64,000 nt of DNA. Origin: Modestobacter marinus (GTDB lineage Bacteria > Actinomycetota > Actinomycetes > Mycobacteriales > Geodermatophilaceae). The notes beneath the pieces were generated by a model. The model made no database searches. It had not been told where the DNA came from and saw only the letters and a list, made by a program, of their open reading frames with translations. Positions within the stretch are counted from its first letter, which is position 1. Each line of letters opens with the position of its first letter. Below, in pieces: positions 9,005-18,788 of the stretch. Location of the stretch: positions 806,001 to 870,000 of the forward strand of contig NZ_JAAMPA010000002.1 of NCBI RefSeq assembly GCF_011758655.1. Reading direction: 5' to 3'. The position numbers and the translations under genes were made by a program.

Positions 9005-9429
9005 CAGGCGGCCCGCCGGGCGCCGCGGCGAGCCCGCCGCTCGGCCTTGTCCCGGGCGGCGGCGTCAGCGACGGCCTGCCCCTCGCGCTTCTTGCGGGCC
9101 GCGCTGCGCACGCCGTAGCTGAAGGCGGCGACCTTGATCAGCGGGCTGCCCAGGGTGGCGGCGAACACGCTGGTCAGCGCGGCGACGTTGCTGGAGACGT
9201 TCGCGGCGTTGCCGGTGATGTCGTCGACCCGCTCGAGGTTGGCGTTGACGTGGGTGACCGTCGTGGACGCCTGGCTCAGGATCGGCTGGCTCTGCTCCCG
9301 GACCTGGCGGATGGTCAGCGTCGTCTCGTCCAGGGTGCGCCCGAGCTTGAGCAGCGGCACCGCCACCAGGACCACCAGCAGCACCAAGGCACCGGCTGCG
9401 ATCAGCCCGGCCCACTCTCCTGCAGACAC
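9004..9429 (-). CDS. DUF948 membrane protein
   Basis: A 141-residue protein with one membrane helix near the N terminus (residues about 7-27). An extended helical region (LDETTLTIRQVREQSQPIL, then asparagine-rich VTHVNANLERVDDITGNAAN) resembles methyl-accepting-protein-like coiled coils. The tail is basic. The start is placed at the GTG giving VSAGEWAGLIAAG, which is preceded by an AGGGGA ribosome-binding site; the longer frame has an implausible Arg-rich start. Function is unknown, but the family is conserved upstream of alaS in actinobacteria. Confidence 0.8.
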   Translation of the reverse strand: MSAGEWAGLIAAGALVLLVVLVAVPLLKLGRTLDETTLTIRQVREQSQPILSQASTTVTHVNANLERVDDITGNAANVSSNVAALTSVFAATLGSPLIKVAAFSYGVRSAARKKREGQAVADAAARDKAERRARRGARRAA

Positions 9430-9545
9430 TCGAGGGTCCCCTTCGTCTTCTCGTGCACGTCGCCGGTGACGGCCCACCGGTCGGGCAACCCTAACCGCCG
9501 GCACCGACAGCGAGCGCTGACGTTCGGGACGGCGACCGCCCGGGC

Positions 9546-10880
9546 TCAGCCGCGGCGGCGGACGATCGCCCGGAGCTTGGCCAGCCGGGCCCCGATCTGG
9601 GCCTCCACCCCGCGCCCGGTGGGCCGGTAGTAGTCCCTGCCCACCAGCGCGTCGGGCGGGTACTGCTGCGGGACGACGCCGTCGGGGTGGGCGTGCGGGT
9701 AGACGTAGGTCTTCCCGTGCCCGAGCTTCTTCGCCCCGGCGTAGTGCGCGTCGCGCAGCCCCGGTGGCACCGGCCCGGCCAGCCCGGCGCGCACGTCGGC
9801 GACCGACTCCCCCATGGCGGTGGTGATCGCGTTGGACTTCGGGGCGGTGGCCAGGTGGACGACGGCGTGCGCCAGCGGGAAGTGCCCTTCGGGCATGCCG
9901 ATGAAGGCGACCGCGTCGGCGGCGGCGACCGCGGTGAGCAGCGCGGTCGGGTCGGCCATGCCGATGTCCTCGCTCGCCGAGATCACCAGCCGGCGGGCGA
10001 TGAAGCGCGGGTCCTCCCCCGCCTCCACCATCCGGGCCAGGTAGTGCAGCGCGGCGTCGACGTCGCTGCCCCGGATGCTCTTGATCAGCGCGCTGGCGAT
10101 GTCGTAGTGCTGGTCACCGGAGCGGTCGTAGCGCACCGCGGCCTGCGCGACCGCCGTCTCCAGGGTGGCGAGGTCCAGGACGTCGGAGCCGGCCGCCCGG
10201 GCCGCCCCGGCGCCGCTCTCCAGCGCGGTCAGCGCCTTGCGCGCGTCGCCGCCGGCCACCCGCAGCAGGTGCTCCTCGGCCTCCGCGGTCAGCGTCACCG
10301 CGCCGTCCAGGCCGCGTTCGCTGGTCAGCGCCCGACGCAGCACGGTGCGCACGTCCTCGTCGTCCAGTGACTGCAACGCGAGCACCAGGCTGCGGGACAG
10401 CAGCGGGCTGACCACGGAGAAGAACGGGTTCTCGGTGGTGGCGGCGATCAGGCTGACGATCCGGTCCTCGACCGCGGAGAGCAGCGAGTCCTGCTGGGTC
10501 TTGGAGAAGCGGTGCACCTCGTCGATGAACAGCACGGTGCGCCGGCCGGCGTGGGTCAGCTCCCGCTTGGCGTTCGCGATGACGGCACGGACCTCCTTGA
10601 CCCCGGAGTCCAGTGCCGACAGCTGCACGAAGGAGCGCTGGGTGGCCAGCGAGATGACGTGCGCCAGCGTCGTCTTGCCGGTGCCGGGCGGGCCGTAGAG
10701 CACCAGGGACATCGGCTCGTCGGCCTCCACGAGCCGGCGCAACGGAGCCCGCGCGCCGAGCAGGTGCTGCTGGCCGACCACCTCGTCCAGGGACTGCGGC
10801 CGCATCCGGACCGCCAGCGGCGCACCCGGGTCGACCGGCGGCGGGCCGTCCTCCGGAGCCGGGTCGAACAGCGACGTCAC
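9546..10880 (-). CDS. rarA: Replication-associated recombination AAA ATPase RarA (MgsA)
   Basis: Clamp-loader-like AAA+ ATPase that acts at stalled replication forks. The protein shows Walker A GPPGTGKT and Walker [10 protein letters not shown], sensor residues in [11 protein letters not shown], and the C-terminal MgsA tetramerisation region. The GTG start gives [12 protein letters not shown] and 444 residues; longer in-frame starts give no family match. A TAGCGT box (10888-10893) ends seven bases before the GTG, suggesting a leaderless transcript. It is divergent from the aldo/keto reductase gene, with a 34-bp gap. Confidence 0.95.
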   Translation of the reverse strand: MTSLFDPAPEDGPPPVDPGAPLAVRMRPQSLDEVVGQQHLLGARAPLRRLVEADEPMSLVLYGPPGTGKTTLAHVISLATQRSFVQLSALDSGVKEVRAVIANAKRELTHAGRRTVLFIDEVHRFSKTQQDSLLSAVEDRIVSLIAATTENPFFSVVSPLLSRSLVLALQSLDDEDVRTVLRRALTSERGLDGAVTLTAEAEEHLLRVAGGDARKALTALESGAGAARAAGSDVLDLATLETAVAQAAVRYDRSGDQHYDIASALIKSIRGSDVDAALHYLARMVEAGEDPRFIARRLVISASEDIGMADPTALLTAVAAADAVAFIGMPEGHFPLAHAVVHLATAPKSNAITTAMGESVADVRAGLAGPVPPGLRDAHYAGAKKLGHGKTYVYPHAHPDGVVPQQYPPDALVGRDYYRPTGRGVEAQIGARLAKLRAIVRRRG

Positions 10881-10914
10881 GGTTGCGACGCTACCTGCGG
10901 GGCACGACGGTCCC

Positions 10915-11772
10915 ATGCAGAAGCGACGCATCGGCAACCGGACGGTCAGCGCGGTGGGGCTGGGGGCGATGCCCCTGTCCACCAAGGACCCCCGCCCCTC
11001 GCCGGAGGAGGCCGAGGCCGTGGTGCACGCCGCGCTGGACGCCGGCGTGACCGTGATCGACACCGCCGACGCCTATTCACGGGACGAGGCGGAGTTCGGC
11101 CACAACGAGGAGCTGGTCGCCCGCGCGCTGGCCTCCTACGGCTCCGCGGGCGACGTGCTGGTCGCGACCAAGGGCGGCCACACCCGGCGCGGCGCGGAGT
11201 GGGAGCTGGACGGGTCACCGGCGTACCTGCGCCGGGCCTGCGAGGCCTCCCTGCGCCGGCTGGGCGTCGAGGCGATCGGGCTCTACCAGTTCCACCGACC
11301 CGACCCGGTGACGCCGTGGGAGGAGTCGATGGGGGCGCTCCGCGAGCTCGTGGACGACGGCCTGGTGCAGCTGGCCGGCATCTCCAACGCCGACGTCGGC
11401 CAGATCGACGCGGCCCGGGCGATCGTCGGCGACGCGCTGGTCAGCGTGCAGAACCAGTTCTCCCCCGGCTGGCGGTCCTCGGCCGGCGAGCTGGCGCACT
11501 GCGCGCAGCACGGGCTGGCGTTCCTGCCGTGGAGCCCGTTCGGCGGGGTCTCGGCCGCCAAGGAGCTGGGCTCCACGGCCGCAGAGTTCGCCGCCGTCGC
11601 CGACGAGCTGGGCGTCTCGGTGTACCAGGTGACGCTGGCCTGGCACCTGGCCCAGGCCGACGTCGTCGTGCCCATCCCCGGCGCCTCCCGTGCCGAGTCG
11701 ATCACCGACTCCGCCGCAGCCGCCGACCTCCAGCTGACCGACGACCAGCTCTCCCGCCTCAACGCCGCCTGA
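10915..11772 (+). CDS. Aldo/keto reductase
   Basis: NAD(P)H-dependent oxidoreductase of the AKR superfamily; the physiological substrate cannot be told. The catalytic tetrad is visible: Asp and Tyr in [12 protein letters not shown], Lys in VATKGGH and His in LYQFHRPDP. The C-terminal IPGAS segment marks the NADP-binding region. At 285 residues it is slightly shorter than average but complete. ATG start. A short hairpin terminator follows the stop. A second, only distantly similar AKR gene lies at 14759-15784. Confidence 0.9.
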   Translation: MQKRRIGNRTVSAVGLGAMPLSTKDPRPSPEEAEAVVHAALDAGVTVIDTADAYSRDEAEFGHNEELVARALASYGSAGDVLVATKGGHTRRGAEWELDGSPAYLRRACEASLRRLGVEAIGLYQFHRPDPVTPWEESMGALRELVDDGLVQLAGISNADVGQIDAARAIVGDALVSVQNQFSPGWRSSAGELAHCAQHGLAFLPWSPFGGVSAAKELGSTAAEFAAVADELGVSVYQVTLAWHLAQADVVVPIPGASRAESITDSAAAADLQLTDDQLSRLNAA

Positions 11773-11777
11773 CCCTC

Positions 11778-11800
11778 ACCCTCATGTTCACCCTGAGGGT
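11778..11800 (+). terminator. Hairpin after aldo/keto reductase
   Basis: Seven-base perfect stem ACCCTCA/TGAGGGT with a nine-base loop, six bases after the stop codon. No T-run follows, as is common in this kind of genome. Confidence 0.55.
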
Positions 11801-11817
11801 GCGCCACCCGCCCGGTG

Positions 11818-11885
11818 GTGAGTGCGCAGTAGTGGTCGTCGACACGGCGGGACACGCCGCGCTGGGCGACGACAACTGCTCACTC
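11818..11885. repeat. 68-bp palindromic repeat, copy 1
   Basis: Matches the element at 12852-12919 in 63 of 68 positions without gaps. The outer arms are a near-perfect inverted repeat of about 21 bases beginning GAGTGNGCAGTNGTGGTCG. The centre holds a smaller stem, CGGCG-GGACA-CGCCG. It lies between the terminator of the aldo/keto reductase and the AbiEi/DUF559-like gene. The paired arrangement is discussed under findings. Confidence 0.9.
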
Positions 11886-11979
11886 GCCGCCGGGAGCCGG
11901 GTTCTCCACAGCCTCCTGAGTCCTCCACAGATCGCGCTCGGCTCTCGGGTGGCCGTCATGTCCGGCCGAGCCTGGCGGC

Positions 11980-12855
11980 ATGACCACGGGGCTGCCGCCG
12001 ATCTACACCCGCCAGGACGCCGATGCAGCAGGGCTGACCCGGGCGGAGCTGCGGGACGACGGCGTCCGGGTCAGCCGCGGGGCGTACGTCTCCCGGTCCC
12101 TACCGCTGACCGTGCACGCGCGGTGCCGGTCACTCGTCGCCGTCCTGCCCGCCGGCGCGGCGTTCAGCCACGCCACGGCAGCCGGGCTCCTCGGCGCACC
12201 GGTACGCGACGCCCGCCCGATCCACGTCGTGGTGGCGCCTGGCAGCCCACGCCCCCGGCGCCGCGGGCTGCAGGTGCACGTCCGTGACCTGACGGCAGCC
12301 GACCGGGTCGCCCATCGCGGGCTGCCGCTGACCAGTGGCGCCCAGAGCTGGCTCGACCTCGCCGCCGACACCGCGCCGGACGAGCTCGTGGCCATCGGGG
12401 ACGCCCTCTGCCGGGCCGGGCATCTCAGCACGGCGCGGCTGGCAGAGCGTCTCGCGCAGGCAGGACGCACGCGCGGCGTCGTGCGCGCCCGGCACTGCGC
12501 TCCGCTGCTGACGCCGCTGGCCGCCTCCCGCCCGGAGAGCCTGATCCGGTACTGGCTGCTGGACAGCGACCTGCCGGCACCCGAGGTGCAGGTGCCGGTG
12601 TTCGACCACCGGGGCGTCGCGGTCGTGCACGGCGACCTCGGTTACAGCCGCTGGAAGATCGCGATCGAGTACGAGGGCCGTCAGCACGCCGAGTGGCGGC
12701 AGTTCGGTCGGGACGTCGACCGTTACTCGTTCATGGCCAGCCGTGGCTGGCTGGTGCTGCGCTTCGGCGCCGTCCACCTGGATCGCCGCGCGACCGTGCT
12801 CGACCGCGTCGGCGCCGCCCTGCTCAGCCGGGGCGCCCTGCCGGGCCGAGCGTGA
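11980..12855 (+). CDS. AbiEi-like / DUF559-like (Vsr-type nuclease fold) protein
   Basis: A 291-residue protein of a type that occurs in many copies in actinobacterial genomes. The N terminus (RQDADAAGLTRAELRDDG, then RVSRGAYVS) resembles the winged-helix domain of AbiEi antitoxin-like proteins. The C terminus resembles a DUF559/restriction-endonuclease-like fold: Glu186 in SRPESLIRYWL, Asp219 in HGDLG, and Glu230/Glu232 in KIAIEYEGRQH, then RDVDRYSFMASRGWLVLRFG. These could form a PD-(D/E)xK-like metal site, but activity is not established. ATG start. It is framed by two 68-bp palindromes, the second overlapping its last codon. Upstream DNA has two CTCCACAG words 20 bases apart. Confidence 0.75.
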   Translation: MTTGLPPIYTRQDADAAGLTRAELRDDGVRVSRGAYVSRSLPLTVHARCRSLVAVLPAGAAFSHATAAGLLGAPVRDARPIHVVVAPGSPRPRRRGLQVHVRDLTAADRVAHRGLPLTSGAQSWLDLAADTAPDELVAIGDALCRAGHLSTARLAERLAQAGRTRGVVRARHCAPLLTPLAASRPESLIRYWLLDSDLPAPEVQVPVFDHRGVAVVHGDLGYSRWKIAIEYEGRQHAEWRQFGRDVDRYSFMASRGWLVLRFGAVHLDRRATVLDRVGAALLSRGALPGRA

Positions 12856-12919
12856 GTGTGCAGTTGTGGTCGCCGACACGGCGGGACACGCCGCGCCGGG
12901 CGACCACAACTGCTCACTC
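12852..12919. repeat. 68-bp palindromic repeat, copy 2
   Basis: Second copy of the element at 11818-11885, in the same orientation. It starts in the last codon of the AbiEi/DUF559-like gene and ends 15 bases before the aspS stop, so it fills this convergent gap. The arms (GAGTGTGCAGTTGTGGTCGC and its complement) pair with one mismatch over 21 bases. It could also terminate transcription from both sides. Confidence 0.9.
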
Positions 12920-12934
12920 GACTGCTGCGGAGCG

Positions 12935-14713
12935 TCAGGCCTTCGTGGGGTCGGTGGGGCCGGGGGCTCCGGGCTCGCCGGGGGCGGGCTCGGCGTCGGG
13001 GTCGACGTCGATGCCGGCCTCCTTGCGCTGCGCGGCGGTGATCGGCGTGGGGGCGCCGGTCAGCGGGTCGTAGCCGGCGCCGGTCTTCGGGAAGGCGATG
13101 ACCTCGCGGATCGAGTCGACGCCGGCCAGCAGCGCCACCGTGCGGTCCCAGCCGATGGCCGCGCCGGCGTGCGGCGGGGGCCCGTAGTCGAAGGCCTCCA
13201 GGAACCAGCCGAACTGGGCCCGGGCCTCCTCCTGGGTCATGCCGAGGGTCTGGAACACCCGCTCCTGCAGCGCGGCGTCGGCGATGCGGACCGAGCCGCT
13301 CATCAGCTCGTTGCCGTTGCAGACCAGGTCGTAGGCGTCGGACAGCGCCGCGCCCTTGTCCTCGGCGAACCGCTCCCGCCACTCCGGCGTGGGCGAGGTG
13401 AACGGGTGGTGCATGAACGTCCAGTCGCCGTCCTCGGTCTCCTCGAACATCGGGAAGTCGACGACGAACAGGAACGACCACGAGCCCGGTGTGATGAGCT
13501 CCAGCCGCTTGGCGATCTCGTTGCGCGCCGCCCCGAGCAGCTCCTGGGCGCCCCGACGCGGCCCGGCGGCGAAGAAGACGCAGTCCCCCGGCTCAGCCCC
13601 CACGGCCTCGACCAGCCCGGCCCGCTCGGCCTCGGAGATGTTCTTCGACACCGGGCCACCGAGCGTGCCGTCCTCGGCGATGGTCACGTAGGCCAGGCCC
13701 TTGTGCCCGCGCGAGCGCGCCCAGTCCTGCCAGGCGTCAAAGGCCCGCCGCGGCTGCGAGCCACCGCCGGGCATCACGATCGCGCCGACGTAGGGCGCCT
13801 GGAACACCCGGAACGGGGTGTCCGCGAAGTACGACGTCAGCTCGGTCAGCTCGATGCCGAAGCGCAGGTCGGGCTTGTCGGAGCCGAACCGGTCCATCGC
13901 CTCGCGGTAGGTCATCCGCGGGATCTCCGGCACCGTGTAGGAGGCCAGCTCCTGCCACAGCGCCCGGATGACGTCCTCGGCGACGGCGAGCACGTCGTCG
14001 CGGTCGACGAAGCTCATCTCGAAGTCCAGCTGGGTGAACTCCGGCTGCCGGTCGGCGCGGAAGTCCTCGTCCCGGAAGCAGCGGGCGATCTGGTAATAGC
14101 GCTCCAGGCCGCCGATCATCAGCAGCTGCTTGAACAGCTGCGGCGACTGCGGCAGGGCGTACCAGTGGCCCGGCTGCAACCGCACCGGGACGACGAAGTC
14201 GCGGGCGCCCTCGGGGGTGGAGCGGGTCAGCGACGGCGTCTCCACCTCGGTGAACCCGTGCCCGGCCATGACGCCGCGGGCGATCCGGTTGACCTCGCTG
14301 CGCAGCCGCAGCACCGACGCCGGCCCCTGACGGCGCAGGTCCAGGTAGCGGTGGGCGTACCGGACGTCGTCGCCGGCCGCCTGCGCCGTCTCGATCGGGA
14401 ACGGCAGCGGCGCGGACGCCGAGAGCACCTGCAGCGTGCTGGCGACGACCTCGATCTCCCCGGTGGGCAGCTCGGGGTTCTCGTTGCCGGCCGGGCGCCG
14501 CTGGACGTCGCCGGTCACGAGCACGCAGTACTCGTTGCGCAGCGCGTGCGCCTCCTCCTCGCGGACGACGACCTGGGCGTAGCCCGAGGCGTCGCGCAGG
14601 TCGAGGAAGACGACCCCGCCGTGGTCGCGCCGGCGGGCGACCCAGCCGGCGAGGGTGACCGTGGAACCGGCGTCGGTCGCGCGGAGCGTGCCGGCGTCGT
14701 GGGTGCGGAGCAA
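12935..14713 (-). CDS. aspS: Aspartate-tRNA ligase
   Basis: Class II synthetase of the bacterial (GAD-domain) type, 592 residues. The N-terminal OB-fold anticodon domain runs to about residue 110. Motif 2 is [18 protein letters not shown], the GAD insertion lies around 290-420, and motif 3 is [11 protein letters not shown]. The start is a TTG giving [11 protein letters not shown], with AGAAAGG eight bases upstream; this matches the usual AspRS N terminus, and no nearby ATG or GTG does. Whether it also charges tRNA-Asn cannot be read from the sequence. Confidence 0.97.
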   Translation of the reverse strand: MLRTHDAGTLRATDAGSTVTLAGWVARRRDHGGVVFLDLRDASGYAQVVVREEEAHALRNEYCVLVTGDVQRRPAGNENPELPTGEIEVVASTLQVLSASAPLPFPIETAQAAGDDVRYAHRYLDLRRQGPASVLRLRSEVNRIARGVMAGHGFTEVETPSLTRSTPEGARDFVVPVRLQPGHWYALPQSPQLFKQLLMIGGLERYYQIARCFRDEDFRADRQPEFTQLDFEMSFVDRDDVLAVAEDVIRALWQELASYTVPEIPRMTYREAMDRFGSDKPDLRFGIELTELTSYFADTPFRVFQAPYVGAIVMPGGGSQPRRAFDAWQDWARSRGHKGLAYVTIAEDGTLGGPVSKNISEAERAGLVEAVGAEPGDCVFFAAGPRRGAQELLGAARNEIAKRLELITPGSWSFLFVVDFPMFEETEDGDWTFMHHPFTSPTPEWRERFAEDKGAALSDAYDLVCNGNELMSGSVRIADAALQERVFQTLGMTQEEARAQFGWFLEAFDYGPPPHAGAAIGWDRTVALLAGVDSIREVIAFPKTGAGYDPLTGAPTPITAAQRKEAGIDVDPDAEPAPGEPGAPGPTDPTKA

Positions 14714-14758
14714 GGTGATGCCTTTCTCAGGGAGTGCGAGAGCAGGGGATGCGGTGGG

Positions 14759-15784
14759 TCACCAGCGGTCGTGCACGTGGGCGCGGATGCGCTCGTCGTA
14801 CACCCGCTCGAGGTCGGCGAGCTGGCCGGCGGTGAGCGACGGCAGCGAGGCGGCGGCGACGTTGCCCAGCGCCTGCTGCACGTTGCGCGCGCCCGGGATG
14901 ACGGTCGTGACGCCGGGCTGGTCGATGACCCAGCGCAGCGCGAACGCGGCGGTGGTCACGTCGGGACCGGCGACCTCGGCGACCTCGCGGGCGGCGGCGA
15001 CGCCCACCTCGAAGGGCACCCCGGCGAAGGTCTCGCCGACGTCGAAGGCCTCACCGTTGCGGTTGAAGTTCCGGTGGTCGTCGGCGGCGAAGGTGGTGTC
15101 GGTGGAGTACTTGCCCGACAGCAGGCCACTGGCCAGCGGCACCCGGGCGAGGATGCCGACCTCGGCGCGCTGGGCGGCGGGCAGCAGCTGCTCCAGCGGC
15201 TTGCGCCGGAAGACGTTGAGGATCACCTGAATCGACTGCACGCCCGGGTGCTGCAGGGCGGTCAGGCCCTCGGCGACGGTCTCGACCGAGACGCCGTAGG
15301 CGGCGATCGCCTGCTCCTCGACCAGCGCGTCGAGGGTCTCGTAGACCCGCTCGTCGGAGTAGACGGCCGGGGGCGGGCAGTGCAGCTGCACCAGGTCGAG
15401 GGTGTCGACGCCGAGGTTGCGCCGGGACCGGTCGATCCAGGCGCGCAGGTTCTCGGGCGTGTAGGTCTCGGCGACGAACGGGTCGGCGCGGCGGCCGGCC
15501 TTGGTGGCCACGAAGGGGCGCTCGCCGCGGGCGGCCAGCGCCTTGCGGATGCGCTCCTCGGAACGGCCGTCGCCGTAGACGTCGGCGGTGTCCAGCAGGG
15601 TGACCCCGGCGTCCAGCGCGGCGTCGAGGACGGCCGCGGCGTCGTCCTCGGTGACGTCGCCCCAGTCGCCACCCAGCTGCCAGGTGCCCAGACCGACGAC
15701 GGAGACGTCGGCGCCGGTGCGGCCCAGGGGCCGGGTCTCGAGGGGGGTGTTGGCGGACTCGGCGATGCCGTCGGTGACTGTCAC
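14759..15784 (-). CDS. Aldo/keto reductase
   Basis: AKR-superfamily oxidoreductase of 341 residues. It shows Asp and Tyr in [14 protein letters not shown], Lys in VATKAGRR and His in VQLHCPP, with the C-terminal IPGAR nucleotide-binding segment. The GTG start overlaps the hisS stop by four bases (GTGA), so it is probably translated with hisS. It lies between hisS and aspS and 45 bases before the aspS start. Substrate unknown. Confidence 0.9.
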   Translation of the reverse strand: MTVTDGIAESANTPLETRPLGRTGADVSVVGLGTWQLGGDWGDVTEDDAAAVLDAALDAGVTLLDTADVYGDGRSEERIRKALAARGERPFVATKAGRRADPFVAETYTPENLRAWIDRSRRNLGVDTLDLVQLHCPPPAVYSDERVYETLDALVEEQAIAAYGVSVETVAEGLTALQHPGVQSIQVILNVFRRKPLEQLLPAAQRAEVGILARVPLASGLLSGKYSTDTTFAADDHRNFNRNGEAFDVGETFAGVPFEVGVAAAREVAEVAGPDVTTAAFALRWVIDQPGVTTVIPGARNVQQALGNVAAASLPSLTAGQLADLERVYDERIRAHVHDRW

Positions 15785-17046
15785 GCACCCACCGTCGCAC
15801 GCACCCGGTCGAACAGCTCACCCAGGGGGACGGCGACCTGCTCGTGCGACCGCAGGTCGCGCAGCTGGGCGACCCCCTCGGCGAGGTCCCGGTCACCGAG
15901 CACCACCGCGTGCGAGGCACCGGACCGGTCGGCGGCCTTCATCGCGCCCTTGAGCCCGCGGTCGCCGTAGACGGTGTCGGCCGAGATGCCGGCCTCCCGC
16001 AGCTGCCCGACGAGCGTCACGGCGAGCCGCTTGGCCTCCGCCCCCAGCGGGACGACGAACGCCTGCACGCCGGCCGACGTGGCGATGTCCAGCCCCTCGG
16101 CCTGCACCGCCAGCAGGGTGCGGTCGACCCCGACGGCGTAGCCGATGCCGGAGAGGTCGGGCCCCCCGAGCGCGGCCGACAGCCCGTCGTAGCGGCCGCC
16201 GCCGCCGATCGCCGACTGCGAGCCCAGCCCCGAGTGGACGAGCTCGAACGTCGTCTTCGTGTAGTAGTCCAGCCCGCGCACCAGCCTCGGGGCCTCGGTC
16301 CAGCTGACCCCGAGGTCGGTGAGGTGCTCGCGGACGGCGTCGTAGTGGGCCTTCGTCGAGTCCGACAGGTGGTCGACCATCAGCGGGGCGTCGTCCAGCT
16401 GGGCCTGCACCTCGGGCCGCTTGTCGTCCAGCACCCGCAGCGGGTTGATCTCCGCGCGGCGCCGGGTGTCCTCGTCCAGGTCCAGCTTCGCCAGGAAGGC
16501 CACGAGCAGCTCGCGGTACTGCGGCCGGCAGGTGGCGTCGCCCAGCGAGGTCAGCTGCAGCTCGAAGTCGCGCAGCCCCAGGTCGCGGAAGCCCTGCACG
16601 GCCAGCGCCACCACCTCGGCGTCCAGCGCCGGGTCGTCGACGCCGAGGGCCTCGCAGTCGACCTGGGTGAAGTGCCGGTAGCGGCCGGCCTGCGGGCGCT
16701 CGTAGCGGAACGCCGAGCCGACCGCCCACAGCTTCACCGGCAGCGCACCGGAGTAGAGCCGGTGCTCGATGAAGGACCGCATCAGCCCGGCGGTCAGCTC
16801 GGGCCGCAGCGTCAGCGACCGGCCACCGCGGTCGGTGAACGTGTACATCTCCTTGGAGACGACGTCGGTGGACTCCCCCACCCCGCGGGAGAAGACGGCG
16901 GTGTCCTCGAACGTCGGCGTCTCGATGTAGCCGTAGCCCGCCCGCCGCAGCGGCGCGGTGAGGGTGTCGCGGACGGCGAGGAACTGCGCCGAGGCCGGGG
17001 GCAGCGTGTCGAACGTGCCCTTGGGAGCCCGCATGGGCTCGGTCAC
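15781..17046 (-). CDS. hisS: Histidine-tRNA ligase
   Basis: Class II synthetase, 421 residues. Motif 2 lies in [18 protein letters not shown], and the histidine-specific [13 protein letters not shown] follows. A C-terminal anticodon-binding domain runs from about residue 325 ([19 protein letters not shown]). The annotated start is GTG; an ATG four codons further in ([13 protein letters not shown]) is the alternative and matches the family N terminus equally well. It is preceded by a metallo-beta-lactamase-fold hydrolase gene, as is common in actinobacteria. Confidence 0.97.
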   Translation of the reverse strand: MTEPMRAPKGTFDTLPPASAQFLAVRDTLTAPLRRAGYGYIETPTFEDTAVFSRGVGESTDVVSKEMYTFTDRGGRSLTLRPELTAGLMRSFIEHRLYSGALPVKLWAVGSAFRYERPQAGRYRHFTQVDCEALGVDDPALDAEVVALAVQGFRDLGLRDFELQLTSLGDATCRPQYRELLVAFLAKLDLDEDTRRRAEINPLRVLDDKRPEVQAQLDDAPLMVDHLSDSTKAHYDAVREHLTDLGVSWTEAPRLVRGLDYYTKTTFELVHSGLGSQSAIGGGGRYDGLSAALGGPDLSGIGYAVGVDRTLLAVQAEGLDIATSAGVQAFVVPLGAEAKRLAVTLVGQLREAGISADTVYGDRGLKGAMKAADRSGASHAVVLGDRDLAEGVAQLRDLRSHEQVAVPLGELFDRVRATVGA

Positions 17047-17089
17047 TGTGCCATCACTCGCTTCGCTCGTCGGTCCGGGCGGGGCCCGC

Positions 17090-17773
17090 TCACAGGCCCC
17101 GTCCCTTCGGTGCCCCGGCGGCTTGCGCCAGGTAGGGGTTGGTGGCGCGCTCGCGCCCGATCGTGGTGGCCGGCCCGTGCCCGGGGAGGACGACGGTCTC
17201 GTCGTCCAGCGGCAGGACGACGTCGCGCAGCGAGCCGAGCATGTCCGGCCAGGACCCGCCGGGCAGGTCGACCCGGCCGACGGAACCGGCGAACAGCACG
17301 TCGCCGGCGAGCAGGCCCGGGGCCTCCCCGAGGTCCAGGGAGAAGACGACGGAACCGCGGGTGTGGCCCGGGGCGTGCCGCACGGTGAGGTCGACGCCGG
17401 CCAGCGAGATCGTCGCGCCGTCGGCGAGCGGGAGGACGTCGGCCGGGTCCGGGAGCCGGACGCCGGTGATCAGCGGGGCGAGCTGCGGGCCGTGCCAGCG
17501 CGCCGGGTCCGACAGCATGCCGCTGTCCTCGGGGTGCAGGTAGGCGGGGATGTCGTAGCCGTCGCAGACCGGCAGCACCGAGAAGGTGTGGTCGAGGTGG
17601 CCGTGGGTGAGCACGACCGCCACCGGCTTGAGCCCGTCGTCGGCCAGCATCCGGGCCAGCGGCTGGACGGCGTCCATCCCCGGGTCGACGACGACGCACT
17701 CCTGCCCGGCCCCGGTGGCGACGGCGTAGCAGTTGGTGCCGAACGCGCCGGCGGGGAAGGAGCGGATGAGCAC
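17090..17773 (-). CDS. Metallo-beta-lactamase-fold hydrolase (glyoxalase II-like)
   Basis: A 227-residue binuclear-metal hydrolase. The metal ligands are in [13 protein letters not shown] (HxHxDH), in [11 protein letters not shown], in [13 protein letters not shown] and in [13 protein letters not shown]. The overall pattern is that of GloB-like thioester hydrolases, but the substrate is not established. The GTG start is preceded by TAACCT (17780-17785, minus strand) with a six-base gap, pointing to a leaderless transcript. Divergent from the cyclophilin gene. Confidence 0.85.
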   Translation of the reverse strand: MLIRSFPAGAFGTNCYAVATGAGQECVVVDPGMDAVQPLARMLADDGLKPVAVVLTHGHLDHTFSVLPVCDGYDIPAYLHPEDSGMLSDPARWHGPQLAPLITGVRLPDPADVLPLADGATISLAGVDLTVRHAPGHTRGSVVFSLDLGEAPGLLAGDVLFAGSVGRVDLPGGSWPDMLGSLRDVVLPLDDETVVLPGHGPATTIGRERATNPYLAQAAGAPKGRGL

Positions 17774-17934
17774 CCGTGCAGGTTACGCGGGCGACATCGG
17801 CCCAGCTGGCGCTGCCAGGGAGCCGCCAGGGAACGCACCTACACTCCGCAGTCGACATCCACCGCGGTGTGGGCACGCGGCCCAGGTCCGCGTCCGCCGG
17901 CGGCAGCGCGCAGAGCCCGAGGAGCCCGAGAAGA

Positions 17935-18750
17935 GTGCCGACCAACAAGCAGCGTCGTCAGGCCGCGCAGAAGCGGCTCCAGCGCCAGCTCGAGCGGCGC
18001 GAGGAGCTCGCCAAGAAGCGCCGGCGCAACCTGCTGGTCGGGGTGACCGTCCTCGCCGTGGTCGCCGTGCTCAGCGCGGTGTTCCTGATCACCGGCCTGG
18101 GCGGCGACGACGCCGAGGACACCGCGGCCGCCCCGGAGAGCACCTCGGAGTCCCCCGAGACCACCCCGGTCGTGGACGGCAGCGACGGGACCTGCGACTT
18201 CGTCCCGGACACCTCCGGCAGCGCCACCCTCACCGACGTCGGCATCCCGCCGGCCGAGGTGCCGACCACCGCCACCACGGACCTGACGCTGGCCACCTCC
18301 GCCGGTGACATCGGGCTGACCCTGGACCAGGCGAACGCCCCCTGCGCCTCGGCGAGCATGGCCTACCTGGCGCAGCAGGGCTTCTTCGACGGCACGCCCT
18401 GCCACCGGCTGACCAGTGGCGGCCTGAGCGTGCTGCAGTGCGGCGACCCCAGCGGCACCGGCACCGGTGGGCCCACCTACGACTTCCCGACCCAGGTCAC
18501 CGGCTCGGAGACCTACCCCCGCGGCACGCTGGCCATGGCCAACGCCGGGCAGGGCACCGACGCCAGCCAGTTCTTCCTGGTCTTCGCCGACAGCCAGCTG
18601 CAACCGGACTACACGGTCGTCGGCACGGTCGACGAGGCCGGGCTGGCCACGCTGGACGCCATCGCGGCCGCCGGCATTGCGGGGGGTGCCTCCGACGGCG
18701 CACCGGCGACGCCGGTGACCATCGAGTCGGCGACCGTCGCCGCACCCTGA
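17935..18750 (+). CDS. Membrane-anchored cyclophilin-type peptidyl-prolyl isomerase
   Basis: Single-pass membrane protein with an external cyclophilin domain, predicted to catalyse proline isomerisation outside the membrane. The start is the GTG giving VPTNKQRRQAAQKRL, preceded by AGGAG; the longer frame is implausible. A basic helical N terminus is followed by a membrane helix (LLVGVTVLAVVAVLSAVFLI, about residues 36-57), an acidic linker, and the cyclophilin core (FFDGTPCHRLTSGGLSVLQCG, then RGTLAMANAGQGTDASQFF). The active-site FHR is CHR here, and two cysteines (CHR and LQCGD) might form a disulphide. It lies near relA, its usual neighbour. Confidence 0.88.
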   Translation: MPTNKQRRQAAQKRLQRQLERREELAKKRRRNLLVGVTVLAVVAVLSAVFLITGLGGDDAEDTAAAPESTSESPETTPVVDGSDGTCDFVPDTSGSATLTDVGIPPAEVPTTATTDLTLATSAGDIGLTLDQANAPCASASMAYLAQQGFFDGTPCHRLTSGGLSVLQCGDPSGTGTGGPTYDFPTQVTGSETYPRGTLAMANAGQGTDASQFFLVFADSQLQPDYTVVGTVDEAGLATLDAIAAAGIAGGASDGAPATPVTIESATVAAP

Positions 18751-18788
18751 CCGTTCGCGGGGCCGCGTGGTCGCCCGCACACTGGGGC

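Noticed and set aside
11901-11930. DnaA-box-like TCTCCACAG / CTCCACAG words upstream of the AbiEi-like gene
   Set aside because: They do not match TTATCCACA well, there are only two, and no origin-associated genes are near.
11818-12919. Insertion sequence with terminal inverted repeats
   Set aside because: The two 68-bp elements are in direct orientation, each a palindrome in itself. There is no transposase and I found no target-site duplication.
12743-15970. Plus-strand ORF of 1075 codons opposite aspS, an aldo/keto reductase and hisS
   Set aside because: Its composition is the mirror of the minus-strand genes, which have clear family motifs. Long antisense frames are expected in such GC-rich DNA. 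The same applies to the long plus-strand frames at 64-2208 and 5603-9118.
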